From positions 1 to 64,000 of the forward strand of contig NZ_SWAR01000016.1 in the NCBI RefSeq assembly GCF_006386545.1: DNA of 64,000 bases, written 5' to 3'. Each line of letters opens with the position of its first letter. The stretch's first letter is position 1. Under the pieces are notes generated by a model, which searched no databases, had not been told where the DNA came from, and was given only the letters and a program-made list of their open reading frames with translations. This DNA comes from Methylibium rhizosphaerae (lineage in GTDB: Bacteria; Pseudomonadota; Gammaproteobacteria; Burkholderiales; Burkholderiaceae_C). Of this stretch, positions 39,547-47,685 are shown piece after piece. Position numbers and translations under genes: made by a program.

Positions 39547-41021
39547 GCAATCTCGCCCCCATCCACGCCGCCGCCACGCCTGCCCCCGCCATCTCGGCCT
39601 GGCCCGACGTGAGCGATCTCTACCGCCGCTTCGAGGTGCTGGTGAAGCAGCCGATGCGCCCGATCCGGCCCGAGGCGATGCAGCGGGTCATGCGCTGGTT
39701 CGACGAGCGCTGCCAGGGCTCGAAGCGGCTGGCCGAAGAGGCCAAGGCGGTGATCCCCGGCGGCGTGCAGCACAACCTCGCCTTCAACCATCCGTTCCCG
39801 CTGGCCATCGCCCAGGCGCAGGGCGCCCACATGACCGATGTGGACGGCAACCGCTACATCGACTTCCTGCAGGCCGGCGGCCCCACGCTGCTGGGGTCCA
39901 ACCACCCGGCGGTGCGGCTGAAGGTGAACGAGGTGCTCGATGCCTGCGGCCCGGCCACCGGCCTGCTGCATGAATACGAAGTGAAGCTGGCCGAGCTGGT
40001 GTGCCGGTCGATGCCCGGCGTCGAGATGCTGCGGCTGCTGGGTTCGGGCACCGAGGCGGTGATGGGCGCGGTGCGGCTGGCGCGTGCCTGCACGAAGCGG
40101 AAATGGATCATCAAGATCGGCGGCGCCTACCATGGCTGGAGCGACCAACTGGTCTATGGCATGCGGCTGCCGGGCACCGGCCGCATGGAGGCGGTGGGCA
40201 TTCCGCGCGGGGCCACCGGCCACACGCAGGAGTGCCATCCCAACGACCTGGACGCCCTGCGCCGCAAGCTGCAGCTCAACCGCCTGCGCGGGGGGACGGC
40301 GGCGGTGCTGCTGGAGCCGCTGGGGCCGGAAAGCGGCACGCGGCCGGTGCAGCGCGACTACAACGCGCAGGTGCGTGCGCTGTGCGACGAGTTCGGCGCA
40401 CTGCTGATCTTCGACGAGGTGGTCACCGGCTTCCGGCTCGGCATGGGCGGAGCGCAGGCCTATTTCGGCGTCACGCCCGACCTCACCGTGCTGGGCAAGT
40501 GCCTGACCGGCGGCTATCCGATGGCCGGTGCGATCGGCGGGCGCCGCGACGTGATGATGCTGCTGGTGGGCGGCATCGGCACCACCGCGCGCCGTGCCTT
40601 CGTCGGCGGCACGCTGTCGGCCAATCCGCTGTCCTGCGTGGCCGGCTATCACGCGCTGCTCGAAGCGCAGCGCACCGACGCCGCGGGCGCGGCCGGCCGT
40701 GCCGGCGACCGGCTCTGCAAGGGCCTGGCCGGCATCATCGAGCGGCGCGGGCTGCCCTACGTCACGTACAACATGGGCTCCATCGTGCACCTGCAGACCT
40801 CGGGCGTGCTGCTGCTGGACACGAGCAATGTCTTCAAGCTGCTGCGGGTGAAGGACGAGGCCCGGCGCCGCAAGCACATGATGGAAGAGATGGGCGCGGC
40901 GTACACCGCGCACGGCCTGATCACGCTGGCCGGCAGCCGCATCTACACGAGCCTCGCCGACACCGACGACGTGATCGACGATGCGCTCAATCGTTTCGAC
41001 GACGTGTTCAAGCTGGTCTGA
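39543..41021 (+). CDS. Class III pyridoxal-phosphate aminotransferase (glutamate-1-semialdehyde mutase-like)
   Basis: The product is 492 residues, with an ATGA overlap with the aldolase gene. PLP-binding features are visible: GSGTEAVMGAVRLAR, the aromatic motif GAYHGW, the cofactor aspartate in LLIFDEVVTGFRLG and the Schiff-base lysine K319 in LGKCLTGGYPMAG. The closest general type is the glutamate-1-semialdehyde aminomutase-like branch, but the N-terminal extension of about 55 residues and the catabolic surroundings argue against tetrapyrrole synthesis. It probably moves an amino group to or from an aldehyde or keto compound produced in this pathway. Confidence 0.82.
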   Translation: MSNLAPIHAAATPAPAISAWPDVSDLYRRFEVLVKQPMRPIRPEAMQRVMRWFDERCQGSKRLAEEAKAVIPGGVQHNLAFNHPFPLAIAQAQGAHMTDVDGNRYIDFLQAGGPTLLGSNHPAVRLKVNEVLDACGPATGLLHEYEVKLAELVCRSMPGVEMLRLLGSGTEAVMGAVRLARACTKRKWIIKIGGAYHGWSDQLVYGMRLPGTGRMEAVGIPRGATGHTQECHPNDLDALRRKLQLNRLRGGTAAVLLEPLGPESGTRPVQRDYNAQVRALCDEFGALLIFDEVVTGFRLGMGGAQAYFGVTPDLTVLGKCLTGGYPMAGAIGGRRDVMMLLVGGIGTTARRAFVGGTLSANPLSCVAGYHALLEAQRTDAAGAAGRAGDRLCKGLAGIIERRGLPYVTYNMGSIVHLQTSGVLLLDTSNVFKLLRVKDEARRRKHMMEEMGAAYTAHGLITLAGSRIYTSLADTDDVIDDALNRFDDVFKLV

Positions 41022-41025
41022 CGCC

Positions 41026-41619
41026 ATGGACACCGGCATCGATCTGCGCGCCCCCTGGCAGCAGCTGCGCGAGCGCCTGCAAGCCCGCGAGCTGCTCGAC
41101 GGCCCGGGCGCGAGCCTGTCGCTGCGCATACCGGGCAGCGATGCGATGTGGTGGGCCCGGGCCGGCGACGACGCGCCGCAGCGCTTGAGCTGGCGCGAAC
41201 CGCTGCCGCCCGAGGCGGATGCGCATGCGGCGATCTACCGCAGCCGCGGCGACGCCGGCGCCGTCGCGATCGGCGGCGGCGCCTATGGGCGCTGCCTGGC
41301 CGACTTCGGCGGCGGCCTGCCTCAGGTGTTCGACGAGCAGGCCCGCCACATCGGCCCGATGGCCGCCTGGGGCAATGTGCTGCTGCTGCAAGGCCGGCCG
41401 GCCTGCCTGGGCATGACCGCCACCCGGCTGGCCTTGAACGCGGAGCTGTTCGAGAAATGCGCCAAGGCCTATGTGCTCGCCGTGGCCGCGGGCGGGCGGG
41501 TGAAGCCCTTGCCGTGGCTGGTGCGAGCCATCGCGAACCGGCGGCTGCGCAAGGACCAGCAGCGCGCCGCGGAACGTTTCATGCAAGGGCAGCTGCCCGA
41601 AGAGAGCCGCGGCTACTGA
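41026..41619 (+). CDS. Degenerate class II aldolase-like protein lacking the metal site
   Basis: The product is 197 residues, starting four bases after the aminotransferase gene. The overall pattern follows class II aldolases (GPGASLSLRIPG near the start, DAHAAIYRSRGDAGAVAIGG, HIGPMAAWGNVLLLQG, an AKAYVLAVAAGGRV helix). Where active members carry the HxH zinc pair, this protein has IGG, and the third histidine is replaced as well. It is therefore unlikely to be an active zinc aldolase. It may be a regulatory partner of the enzyme at 38872 or have a different chemistry. It has a basic C-terminus (RRLRKDQQRAAERF). Confidence 0.65.
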   Translation: MDTGIDLRAPWQQLRERLQARELLDGPGASLSLRIPGSDAMWWARAGDDAPQRLSWREPLPPEADAHAAIYRSRGDAGAVAIGGGAYGRCLADFGGGLPQVFDEQARHIGPMAAWGNVLLLQGRPACLGMTATRLALNAELFEKCAKAYVLAVAAGGRVKPLPWLVRAIANRRLRKDQQRAAERFMQGQLPEESRGY

Positions 41620-41673
41620 GCGGCCAGACTGCCCGTTTCCTCCACCCAGCCGAACACGAGGACCCGACGCACC

Positions 41674-42921
41674 ATGTCGCTGCCACAAGCCTTGGACAGC
41701 CTCCCCGTGCGCCAGGTGGGCGCCGCACTCGCGGTGGGTTCGATCGCCGTGCTGATGATCGGCGTGCAGCCCATCCTGCTGGGCGAGCTGGTCGAGCGCC
41801 AGGAGGTCAGCCTCGAAGGTGTGGGCCTGGTGGCCATGGGCGAGATCGTCACGCTCGGCCTGGGCGTGGTGCTGGGCGATGCGGTGCTGCCGGGGGCGCG
41901 CCTGCGGCTGGTCACCGTGGTGGCCGCGCTGCTGGCGGCCGCGCTGGACCTGCTCACCACCGCGGCCACCGGTGATGCGCAGATGCTGGGCGTGCGCGCC
42001 GCCGCCGGGCTGGCCGAAGGCCTGCTCGTGTGGGGCACCACCGGCGTGGTGGTGCGTTGCGCCAACCCGGGGCGCGTGGGCGGCATCTTCTTCGTGCTGC
42101 AGACGCTGGCGCAGGCTGCACTGGGCCTGGCGCTGGCCAATGCGGTGATCCCGCGGTGGGGCTGGCAGGGCGGCTTCGTCACGCTGGCCGGCCTTTGCCT
42201 GCTGCCCTGCCTGCTGGCCTTCGTTCAGCCGGCGAGGCTGGCGCCGTTGGCGCCTGCCTCGCAAACCGGCTTCCGCTGGTCGCTGCCGACGCTGCTGCCG
42301 CTCACGGCCGTGTTCCTGCAGCTGGCCACGCTCGGGGCGTTCTGGGCCTACCTCGAGCCCTTGGGCAAGGCGGCCGGCCTGCAGGCGCAGGCGGCGCAGT
42401 CGCTGGTGGCCGGCGTGCTGGTCATGCAGGTGATCGGCGGCAGTGCCGCTGCCCTCGTGGTGCGGCGCCTGCCGGTGGTGCCGGTTCTGGTGGCGGCATC
42501 GGTGGGGCTGGCCGCCGTCACGCTGGCGGTGCAGGCGCTGCCGAGCGGGGCCGCCTTGCAGTTCGTGCTGGCCTGCGCGCTGTTCGGCTTCGTGTGGCTG
42601 TTCATGCTGCCCTTCCACATCGGCCTGGCCTTCCGGGCTGACCCGAGCGGGCGCCTGGCGGGCCTGGTGCCGGCGGCGCAGCTGCTGGGCAGCGCCTTCG
42701 GGCCGATGGTGGCGTCGTTCATGGTCACCGGCGACGACGCGAGCGCGGTGCCGCTGCTGGCCGCCGGCTTTGCGCTCGCGGCGGCAATGGTGCTGGTGGC
42801 GGCGCGGTTCCCGTTGGCAGGCCGTCACGGCCTCACGCCGGGAGACTCGAGCTTCATGCCGGCGGCGCGCCCCGCGAGAAACAGCTCCAGCGACACCAGC
42901 TCCGCGGCGCCGAAGGCATAG
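41674..42921 (+). CDS. Major facilitator superfamily transporter
   Basis: The product is 415 residues with about 12 hydrophobic segments, rich in Leu, Ala, Val and Gly, and a GRLAGLV loop. It is the last gene of the run that begins behind the TetR operator and probably brings the pathway substrate across the inner membrane, or exports a product. The last 35 residues are polar and lie over the 3' end of soxA, which is read from the other strand; the two genes overlap by 97 bases. That tail may be an extension gained by loss of an earlier stop. Confidence 0.75.
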   Translation: MSLPQALDSLPVRQVGAALAVGSIAVLMIGVQPILLGELVERQEVSLEGVGLVAMGEIVTLGLGVVLGDAVLPGARLRLVTVVAALLAAALDLLTTAATGDAQMLGVRAAAGLAEGLLVWGTTGVVVRCANPGRVGGIFFVLQTLAQAALGLALANAVIPRWGWQGGFVTLAGLCLLPCLLAFVQPARLAPLAPASQTGFRWSLPTLLPLTAVFLQLATLGAFWAYLEPLGKAAGLQAQAAQSLVAGVLVMQVIGGSAAALVVRRLPVVPVLVAASVGLAAVTLAVQALPSGAALQFVLACALFGFVWLFMLPFHIGLAFRADPSGRLAGLVPAAQLLGSAFGPMVASFMVTGDDASAVPLLAAGFALAAAMVLVAARFPLAGRHGLTPGDSSFMPAARPARNSSSDTSSAAPKA

Positions 42922-43601
42922 GGCTCGGCTCGCACCCCGGTCATGCAGTTGCGCAAGCGGCGCTGCAGCGAACCGAGACCCTGCCATTCGAGCCGGTAGA
43001 TCGGGTAGCCGGTCGGATGCGCCTGCGGGATCAGGCTGCCGGCCAGCCGCTGGCCGGCGTTGCGGTCGTGGCAATGCATGCAGGCGAGGTCGAGCTGGCC
43101 GAGGCGGCGGTTGAAGAGGCGCTCGCCTTCGGCACGGGCCGTCTCGAGCCGCCTGTCCTTGGGCAGAGCGATCGGCAGACCTCGCGACTGCAACGCCACA
43201 TAGGCCTCCAGCGCCAGCAGGTCCCGGCTCTCGAAGGCCGAAGGCGTGCGCCCGGCACGGTGCTGCTGGCAGCTTCGAATGCGCATGGCCAGGTTCACCG
43301 GCGTGCCCGTGTCCTTGTCGAAGGCCGGGTGCCGGGCGGCGGCGCCGCGCATGCTGCGGGCCGCGTCTGCATGGCATGAGGCGCAGTCGCGCTGCCACAG
43401 CGCTTCGCCTTCGGCCACCCACAGCATCGCCGGGTTCTGCGTGTCGTCCTGCTGCATGGCCTGCAGCGCAGGGCTCATGTCGTGCATGCCGGAGCGGCGG
43501 GTGTCTTCATCGCCGCCGGCGGCGGGCCCGGCCAGCAGGGCCGCCAGGGCGCACGTGGCCACCCGCTTCAGGTGACGGTGAACGGGCGGGTTTCGGTCCA
43601 T
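42825..43601 (-). CDS. soxA: SoxA, diheme c-type cytochrome subunit of thiosulfate oxidation
   Basis: The product is 258 residues with a short export signal (VATCALAALLAGPAAGG). Two CxxCH heme sites are present (CASCH and CMHCH). The C-terminal motif RNCMTGVRAEP carries the cysteine that becomes the heme-ligating persulfide in SoxAX. SoxA with SoxX joins sulfur substrates to the SoxY carrier in the periplasm. The start at 43601 lies within soxZ; a GTG just past the soxZ stop is an alternative. It is the last gene of the operon and overlaps the convergent MFS gene by 97 bases. Confidence 0.85.
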   Translation of the reverse strand: MDRNPPVHRHLKRVATCALAALLAGPAAGGDEDTRRSGMHDMSPALQAMQQDDTQNPAMLWVAEGEALWQRDCASCHADAARSMRGAAARHPAFDKDTGTPVNLAMRIRSCQQHRAGRTPSAFESRDLLALEAYVALQSRGLPIALPKDRRLETARAEGERLFNRRLGQLDLACMHCHDRNAGQRLAGSLIPQAHPTGYPIYRLEWQGLGSLQRRLRNCMTGVRAEPYAFGAAELVSLELFLAGRAAGMKLESPGVRP

Positions 43602-43897
43602 GCGAAGCCGTTGTCGCCTTGCCAGGAGAAGCTCAGGGTGCCGCTTTTCGCGGCGCGCAGGTTGAACGCGATGTAGGGGTTGGCCGAGATCGCCGGCGCG
43701 AGGTCGGCCGCGAACACCAGCTCGCCATCGAGCCTGCATTCGAAGCGCCGCAGGATGTCGCGCGGCAGCACCTGGCCGCCGTCGCCGACGCGGTAGCCGG
43801 TCTCCATGGTGTGGCCGATGAGTGTGCGCAACTCCACCACGTCGCCGCGGCGTGCGGTGGCGGGCAGCGTGATGACGGTGCGTGCGGCGGTGGCCAT
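43568..43897 (-). CDS. soxZ: SoxZ, sulfur carrier complex subunit
   Basis: The product is 109 residues, the normal size. It shows the SoxZ immunoglobulin-like pattern: ELRTLIGHTMETGYR near the N-terminus, FECRLDGELVFAADLAPAISANPYIAFNLRA in the middle (the ANP-Y-F patch) and the closing SFSWQGDNGFAWTETR. SoxZ forms a heterodimer with SoxY and supports the swinging arm that carries the sulfur intermediate. It has no signal peptide of its own, so export is with SoxY. It lies 15 bases behind soxY and overlaps soxA. Confidence 0.9.
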   Translation of the reverse strand: MATAARTVITLPATARRGDVVELRTLIGHTMETGYRVGDGGQVLPRDILRRFECRLDGELVFAADLAPAISANPYIAFNLRAAKSGTLSFSWQGDNGFAWTETRPFTVT

Positions 43898-43912
43898 GGC
43901 GCGCCCTCTCGA

Positions 43913-44344
43913 TCATTCGATGCACGCCGCCAGCGTCACCTCGACGCTGACGGTGTGCGACCAGCAGCGGCCGTCGGCGAGTTTCGCCAGGGCCACCAGC
44001 TTCTGGGAGGTGGCCAGGCGGATGCGCGTGGCCACGAAAGCGCGGCCGGAGGCCGGCGACAGGGTGAACACGCCGACGTCGTGCTGCGGGTTGCGTTCAT
44101 TGAAGAGCGCGATCGCGACGACCGCATCGGCGCCCTCGACCGGATGGTCGACGCTCACCGACACCGGCACCGCATTGCCGTTCTCCACCAGCGGCGAGAT
44201 GTCGAGCCGGACCTTCGGATTCGGCAGCACGGGCGCGCCGCCGGCGAAGGCGCGCACCGCTGCGGCCATGCTTTCGGGCGTGGACCAGGCCGCCGGCACG
44301 ACGCTGCAGGCCAGCGTGGCGGCAACGATGTTGCGCCGCTTCAT
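43913..44344 (-). CDS. soxY: SoxY, sulfur carrier protein with a non-canonical C-terminus
   Basis: The product is 143 residues, with a signal sequence (MKRRNIVAATLACSVVPAAW) of the twin-basic type. The immunoglobulin-like domain (VRLDISPLVENGNAVPVSVSV) is typical. Canonical SoxY ends in the flexible arm GGCGG, whose cysteine carries the sulfur intermediate. Here the protein ends VTLAACIE: the cysteine is kept, but the glycines that make the arm flexible are replaced. This may change which partner enzymes can reach the cysteine. The start overlaps the soxX stop as ATGA. Confidence 0.85.
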   Translation of the reverse strand: MKRRNIVAATLACSVVPAAWSTPESMAAAVRAFAGGAPVLPNPKVRLDISPLVENGNAVPVSVSVDHPVEGADAVVAIALFNERNPQHDVGVFTLSPASGRAFVATRIRLATSQKLVALAKLADGRCWSHTVSVEVTLAACIE

Positions 44345-44766
44345 CGGGCCGGCTCCCGCAGCGTGCGCAGGAAGGCCACCACGTCTTCGACCTGCTGTGC
44401 ATCGAGCACCGGCTTGCCGGCCCAGGCCGGCGCCACGCGGTTCAGGCCTTGCGCCGGGTCGTCGGCGGTGGTGGGGTGGTAGCGCGGCATGATGCTCTGC
44501 GGGTTGAGCCGGCGTGCATCGGCCACCCGCAGCCTCAGTTGCGCTTCGCTCCAGCGCGAACCTGCCCCGGCCAGGCTGGGTGCCAGCGTGCCCTGGAAGC
44601 GCTCTTCCGGAAAGGGGCCGCTGTGACAAAGCAGGCACAGGCCGACCTGCCGGCTGGTCACGATGGCTCGGCCGCGCGCCGCGTCGCCCGGTTGGGACGT
44701 CAGCGGCTCGGGCATCGCATCACCCGCCACCACCGCGCCGGCCAGCACCATCGCAAGCCATGCCAT
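44341..44766 (-). CDS. soxX: SoxX, monoheme c-type cytochrome subunit
   Basis: The product is 141 residues, with a short signal (MAWLAMVLAGAVVAG). One heme site (CLLCH) and the axial methionine motif IMPRYH are visible, followed by a final helix EDVVAFLRTL. SoxX passes electrons from SoxA to small cytochromes. It starts four bases after the molybdenum hydroxylase gene, so the sox genes look like the distal half of the same operon. No soxB, soxC or soxD lies nearby. Confidence 0.85.
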   Translation of the reverse strand: MAWLAMVLAGAVVAGDAMPEPLTSQPGDAARGRAIVTSRQVGLCLLCHSGPFPEERFQGTLAPSLAGAGSRWSEAQLRLRVADARRLNPQSIMPRYHPTTADDPAQGLNRVAPAWAGKPVLDAQQVEDVVAFLRTLREPAR

Positions 44767-44770
44767 CCGC

Positions 44771-46951
44771 TCAGGCTTTCTTCAGGCTGTGCTTCTTCAG
44801 CGGCAGCTCGCGGATGCGCTGGCCGGTGGCCGCGAAGATGGCGTTGAGCACCGCCGGCGCCGCCACCGCGATGGTGGGTTCGCCCACGCCGCCCCAGAAG
44901 CCGCCCGAAGGCACGATGACGGTCTCGACCGCCGGCATGTGCTCCATCTGCACCACCGGGTAGCTGCTGAAGTTGTCCTGCTCGATGCGTCCGTCCTTCA
45001 CGGTGCACTCGCCGAACAGCGCTGCCGACAGGCCGTAGACGAACGAGCCCTCGACCTGCGCCTCGATCTGCTGCGGGTTGACTGCATGTCCGGGGTCGGT
45101 GGCCGCGACGATGCGGTGGATCTTCAGCACGCCGTCGTCGCTGACCGATACCTCGGCCACCGCCGCCACGTAGCTGCCGAAGCCCATGGTCTGCGCGAGG
45201 CCGCGGTACACGCCGGCGGGTGCCGGCTTGTCCCAGCCTGCGCGTTCGGCCGCCGCATTGAGCACCGCCAGGTGCTTCGGATGGCTGGCCATCAGCTTGC
45301 GGCGCAGCGCCAGCGGATCGGTGCGGGTGGCGTGCGCCACCTCGTCGAGGAAGCACTCGAGGTAGATGGTGTTCTGGTTGAGGTTGACCCCGCGCCAGAA
45401 GCCCGGCGGCACATGCGGGTTGCGCATTGCGTGGTCCACCAGCAGCGCCGGGAAGCTGTAGCCGATGGAGGCCTCGGGCCCGGGCGGGTTGAGGCCCTGG
45501 AACACCACCGGGTCGCGACCATCGCGGATGTTCTGCGGAAAGATGCCGGCCACGATGCTCTGGCCGGAGATGCGCATGTGCAGGCCGGTGATGTTGCCCT
45601 GTGCGTCGAGCCCGGCGCGCAGCTTGCACATCGTGATGGGGTGGTAGCGGCCGTGCTGCATGTCTTCTTCGCGCGACCAGATGAGCTTGACCGGCGTGCC
45701 CGGCAGCTCCTTCGCGATGGCCACCGCCTGGCGTACCCAGTCGTGCACCGCGCCGCGCCGCCCGAAGCCGCCGCCCAGGTGCAGCTTGTAGACCTCGCAC
45801 TGCGCCGGCGGCAGCCCCGCGGCTTCGGCGGTGGCCGCGAGCGCGGCTTCGCCGTTCTGCGTGGGCGTCCACACCTCGCAGCGCTGGGGCGTCCAGCGCG
45901 CGGTGGCATTCATCGTCTCCATCGTCGCGTGGTTCTGGAAGGGGTACGAATACACCGCCTCGAGGGTGCGGGCGGCGCCGGCCAGCGCGGCCTTCACGTC
46001 GCCGACCTGGTTGCCCACCGCGGCCTGCGGCGCGTCGAGCCCTTCCTTCAGCGTGGCGGCGATGTCGGCGCTGGAAACCCTGGCGTTGGGGCCTTCGTCC
46101 CATTCGACGGGCAGGGCGTCGAGCGCGGTCTTGGCATGCCACCAGGTGTCGGCCACGACGGCCACGGCGCTGTCGCCCACCGCCACCACCTTCTTGACGC
46201 CCGGGCGCCTGGCCACGGCCGCTGCGTCGAAGCTTTTCACCTTGCCGCCGAACACCGGGCAGTCCTTGATGGCCGCGTTGAGCATGCCGGGCAGCCTGAG
46301 GTCCATGCCATAGACCTGCTTGCCGGTGAGCTTGTCGAGCGTGTCGAGCCGCTTCACCGGCCTGCCGGCGACCTTCCAGTCCTTCGGGTCCTTGAGCGGC
46401 ACGTCGGCCGGCGGCGCCAGCCGGGCCGCCGCCGCGGCCACCTTGCCGTAGGTGGTCTTGCGGCCCGAAGGCCCGTGGGTGATCACGCCGTTGGCCACGC
46501 TGCATTCGGCGGGCGGCACCTTCCAGCCGTCGGCGGCGGCTTGCACCAGCATCATGCGGGCGGCCGCACCGCCCTTGCGGACATAGTCGTGCGATTCGCG
46601 CACGCCGCGGCTGCCGCCGGTGGAGAAGTTGCCCCACACGCGGTTGCGCGCCAGGTTCTGGCCCGGGGTGGGGTATTCGGTGGTGACCTTGGCCCAGTCG
46701 CACTCGAGCTCCTCGGCCACCAGCTGCGCCAGGCCGGTGAGCGAGCCCTGGCCCATTTCGGAACGTGCGATGCGCACGATCACGGTGTCGTCGGGCTTGA
46801 TGACGACCCAGGCGTTCACCTCGACCGGGGTGCCGGCCTGCTGCGCGGCGAGCGGGACATGAAAGCCCAGCGACAGCCCCCCGCCCAAGGCGGTGGAGGT
46901 GGCGATGAAGGAGCGGCGGGTCAGCGTGGGGGTGATGGTGTGGTGGTCCAT
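44771..46951 (-). CDS. Molybdopterin-binding aldehyde/N-heterocycle dehydrogenase, large subunit (IorB type)
   Basis: The product is 726 residues with a twin-arginine signal (LTRRSFIATSTALGGG), so it is exported folded with its cofactor. Family motifs of the xanthine-oxidase superfamily are clear: SEMGQGSLTGLAQLVAEEL, LGGGFGRRG, PPGFWRGV and the catalytic glutamate in GGVGEPTIAVAAPAVLNAI. Size and internal layout fit the isoquinoline 1-oxidoreductase beta-subunit class, which lacks a FAD subunit and passes electrons to the small iron-sulfur partner and cytochromes. The partner gene lies 16 bases upstream. Substrate unknown; aldehydes and N-heterocycles are usual. Confidence 0.88.
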   Translation of the reverse strand: MDHHTITPTLTRRSFIATSTALGGGLSLGFHVPLAAQQAGTPVEVNAWVVIKPDDTVIVRIARSEMGQGSLTGLAQLVAEELECDWAKVTTEYPTPGQNLARNRVWGNFSTGGSRGVRESHDYVRKGGAAARMMLVQAAADGWKVPPAECSVANGVITHGPSGRKTTYGKVAAAAARLAPPADVPLKDPKDWKVAGRPVKRLDTLDKLTGKQVYGMDLRLPGMLNAAIKDCPVFGGKVKSFDAAAVARRPGVKKVVAVGDSAVAVVADTWWHAKTALDALPVEWDEGPNARVSSADIAATLKEGLDAPQAAVGNQVGDVKAALAGAARTLEAVYSYPFQNHATMETMNATARWTPQRCEVWTPTQNGEAALAATAEAAGLPPAQCEVYKLHLGGGFGRRGAVHDWVRQAVAIAKELPGTPVKLIWSREEDMQHGRYHPITMCKLRAGLDAQGNITGLHMRISGQSIVAGIFPQNIRDGRDPVVFQGLNPPGPEASIGYSFPALLVDHAMRNPHVPPGFWRGVNLNQNTIYLECFLDEVAHATRTDPLALRRKLMASHPKHLAVLNAAAERAGWDKPAPAGVYRGLAQTMGFGSYVAAVAEVSVSDDGVLKIHRIVAATDPGHAVNPQQIEAQVEGSFVYGLSAALFGECTVKDGRIEQDNFSSYPVVQMEHMPAVETVIVPSGGFWGGVGEPTIAVAAPAVLNAIFAATGQRIRELPLKKHSLKKA

Positions 46952-46967
46952 GCGAGCTCCCCTTGCT

Positions 46968-47420
46968 TCAGTCTTGCGCCGAGGCGATCTTGATCGCGCG
47001 GCGCACCCGGTTGTAGGTGCCGCAGCGGCAGATGTTGGTCATTGCCGCGTCGATGTCGGCGTCGGTGGGCTTGGGCTTGTCTTTGAGCAGCGCCGCCGCG
47101 GCCATGAGCATGCCGCTCTGGCAGAAGCCGCATTGCGGCACGTCGACCTCGGCCCAGGCCTTCTGCACCGGGTGGCTGCCGTTGCGCGACAGGCCTTCGA
47201 TCGTGACGATCCTTTCCTTGGCCGACAGCGTGGAAACCGGCCGCACGCAGGAGCGCGTGGCCACGCCGTCGATGTGCACCGTGCAGGCGCCGCAGGCGGC
47301 GATGCCGCAGCCGTACTTGGTGCCGGTGAGTCCGAGCTGCTCGCGCAGCACCCACAGCAGGGGAGTGTCGGGTTCCGCAGTGAACTCGCGGACACGACCA
47401 TTGACATTGAGCCTGGCCAT
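46968..47420 (-). CDS. [2Fe-2S] subunit of the molybdenum hydroxylase (IorA type)
   Basis: The product is 150 residues. The ATG at 47420 has AAGGAGG upstream, so the longer frame (to 47651) is not used. The plant-type cluster motif ([16 protein letters not shown]) and the second cluster motif (CGFCQSGM, then CRCGTY) are complete. It has no signal and would be co-exported with the large subunit. It is the first gene of the operon leading into soxXYZA. Confidence 0.92.
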   Translation of the reverse strand: MARLNVNGRVREFTAEPDTPLLWVLREQLGLTGTKYGCGIAACGACTVHIDGVATRSCVRPVSTLSAKERIVTIEGLSRNGSHPVQKAWAEVDVPQCGFCQSGMLMAAAALLKDKPKPTDADIDAAMTNICRCGTYNRVRRAIKIASAQD

Positions 47421-47626
47421 CGCATGCCTCCTTGATTGCGCAACAACGCGAGGCCTGGTGCCTTCTGGTGGCACCTGGCCTTGCACCAACAACAAGCAAT
47501 GAGCGGGCTGCGAAAGCGCTCGACAACCAACAACCGGCTGCGCGGCCCTTGCGGCCGGTGCAGTGGCACCGGCGTAACCGGCATACGACCCGGGGCCGGG
47601 TGGCGAGTTCCGGCGCTCACAAAAAG

Positions 47627-47653
47627 AAATGCGGCGCCGAAGGCGCCGCATTT
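47627..47653 (-). terminator. Intrinsic terminator of the prolyl oligopeptidase gene
   Basis: A perfect 12-bp stem (AAATGCGGCGCC / GGCGCCGCATTT) with a GAA loop. On the minus strand it is followed by CTTTTTG, as expected for the gene ending at 47686. It also separates that gene from the molybdenum hydroxylase operon. Confidence 0.85.
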
Positions 47654-47685
47654 CCGCACCAATCTGGACGGATGAACCGGCGGGT

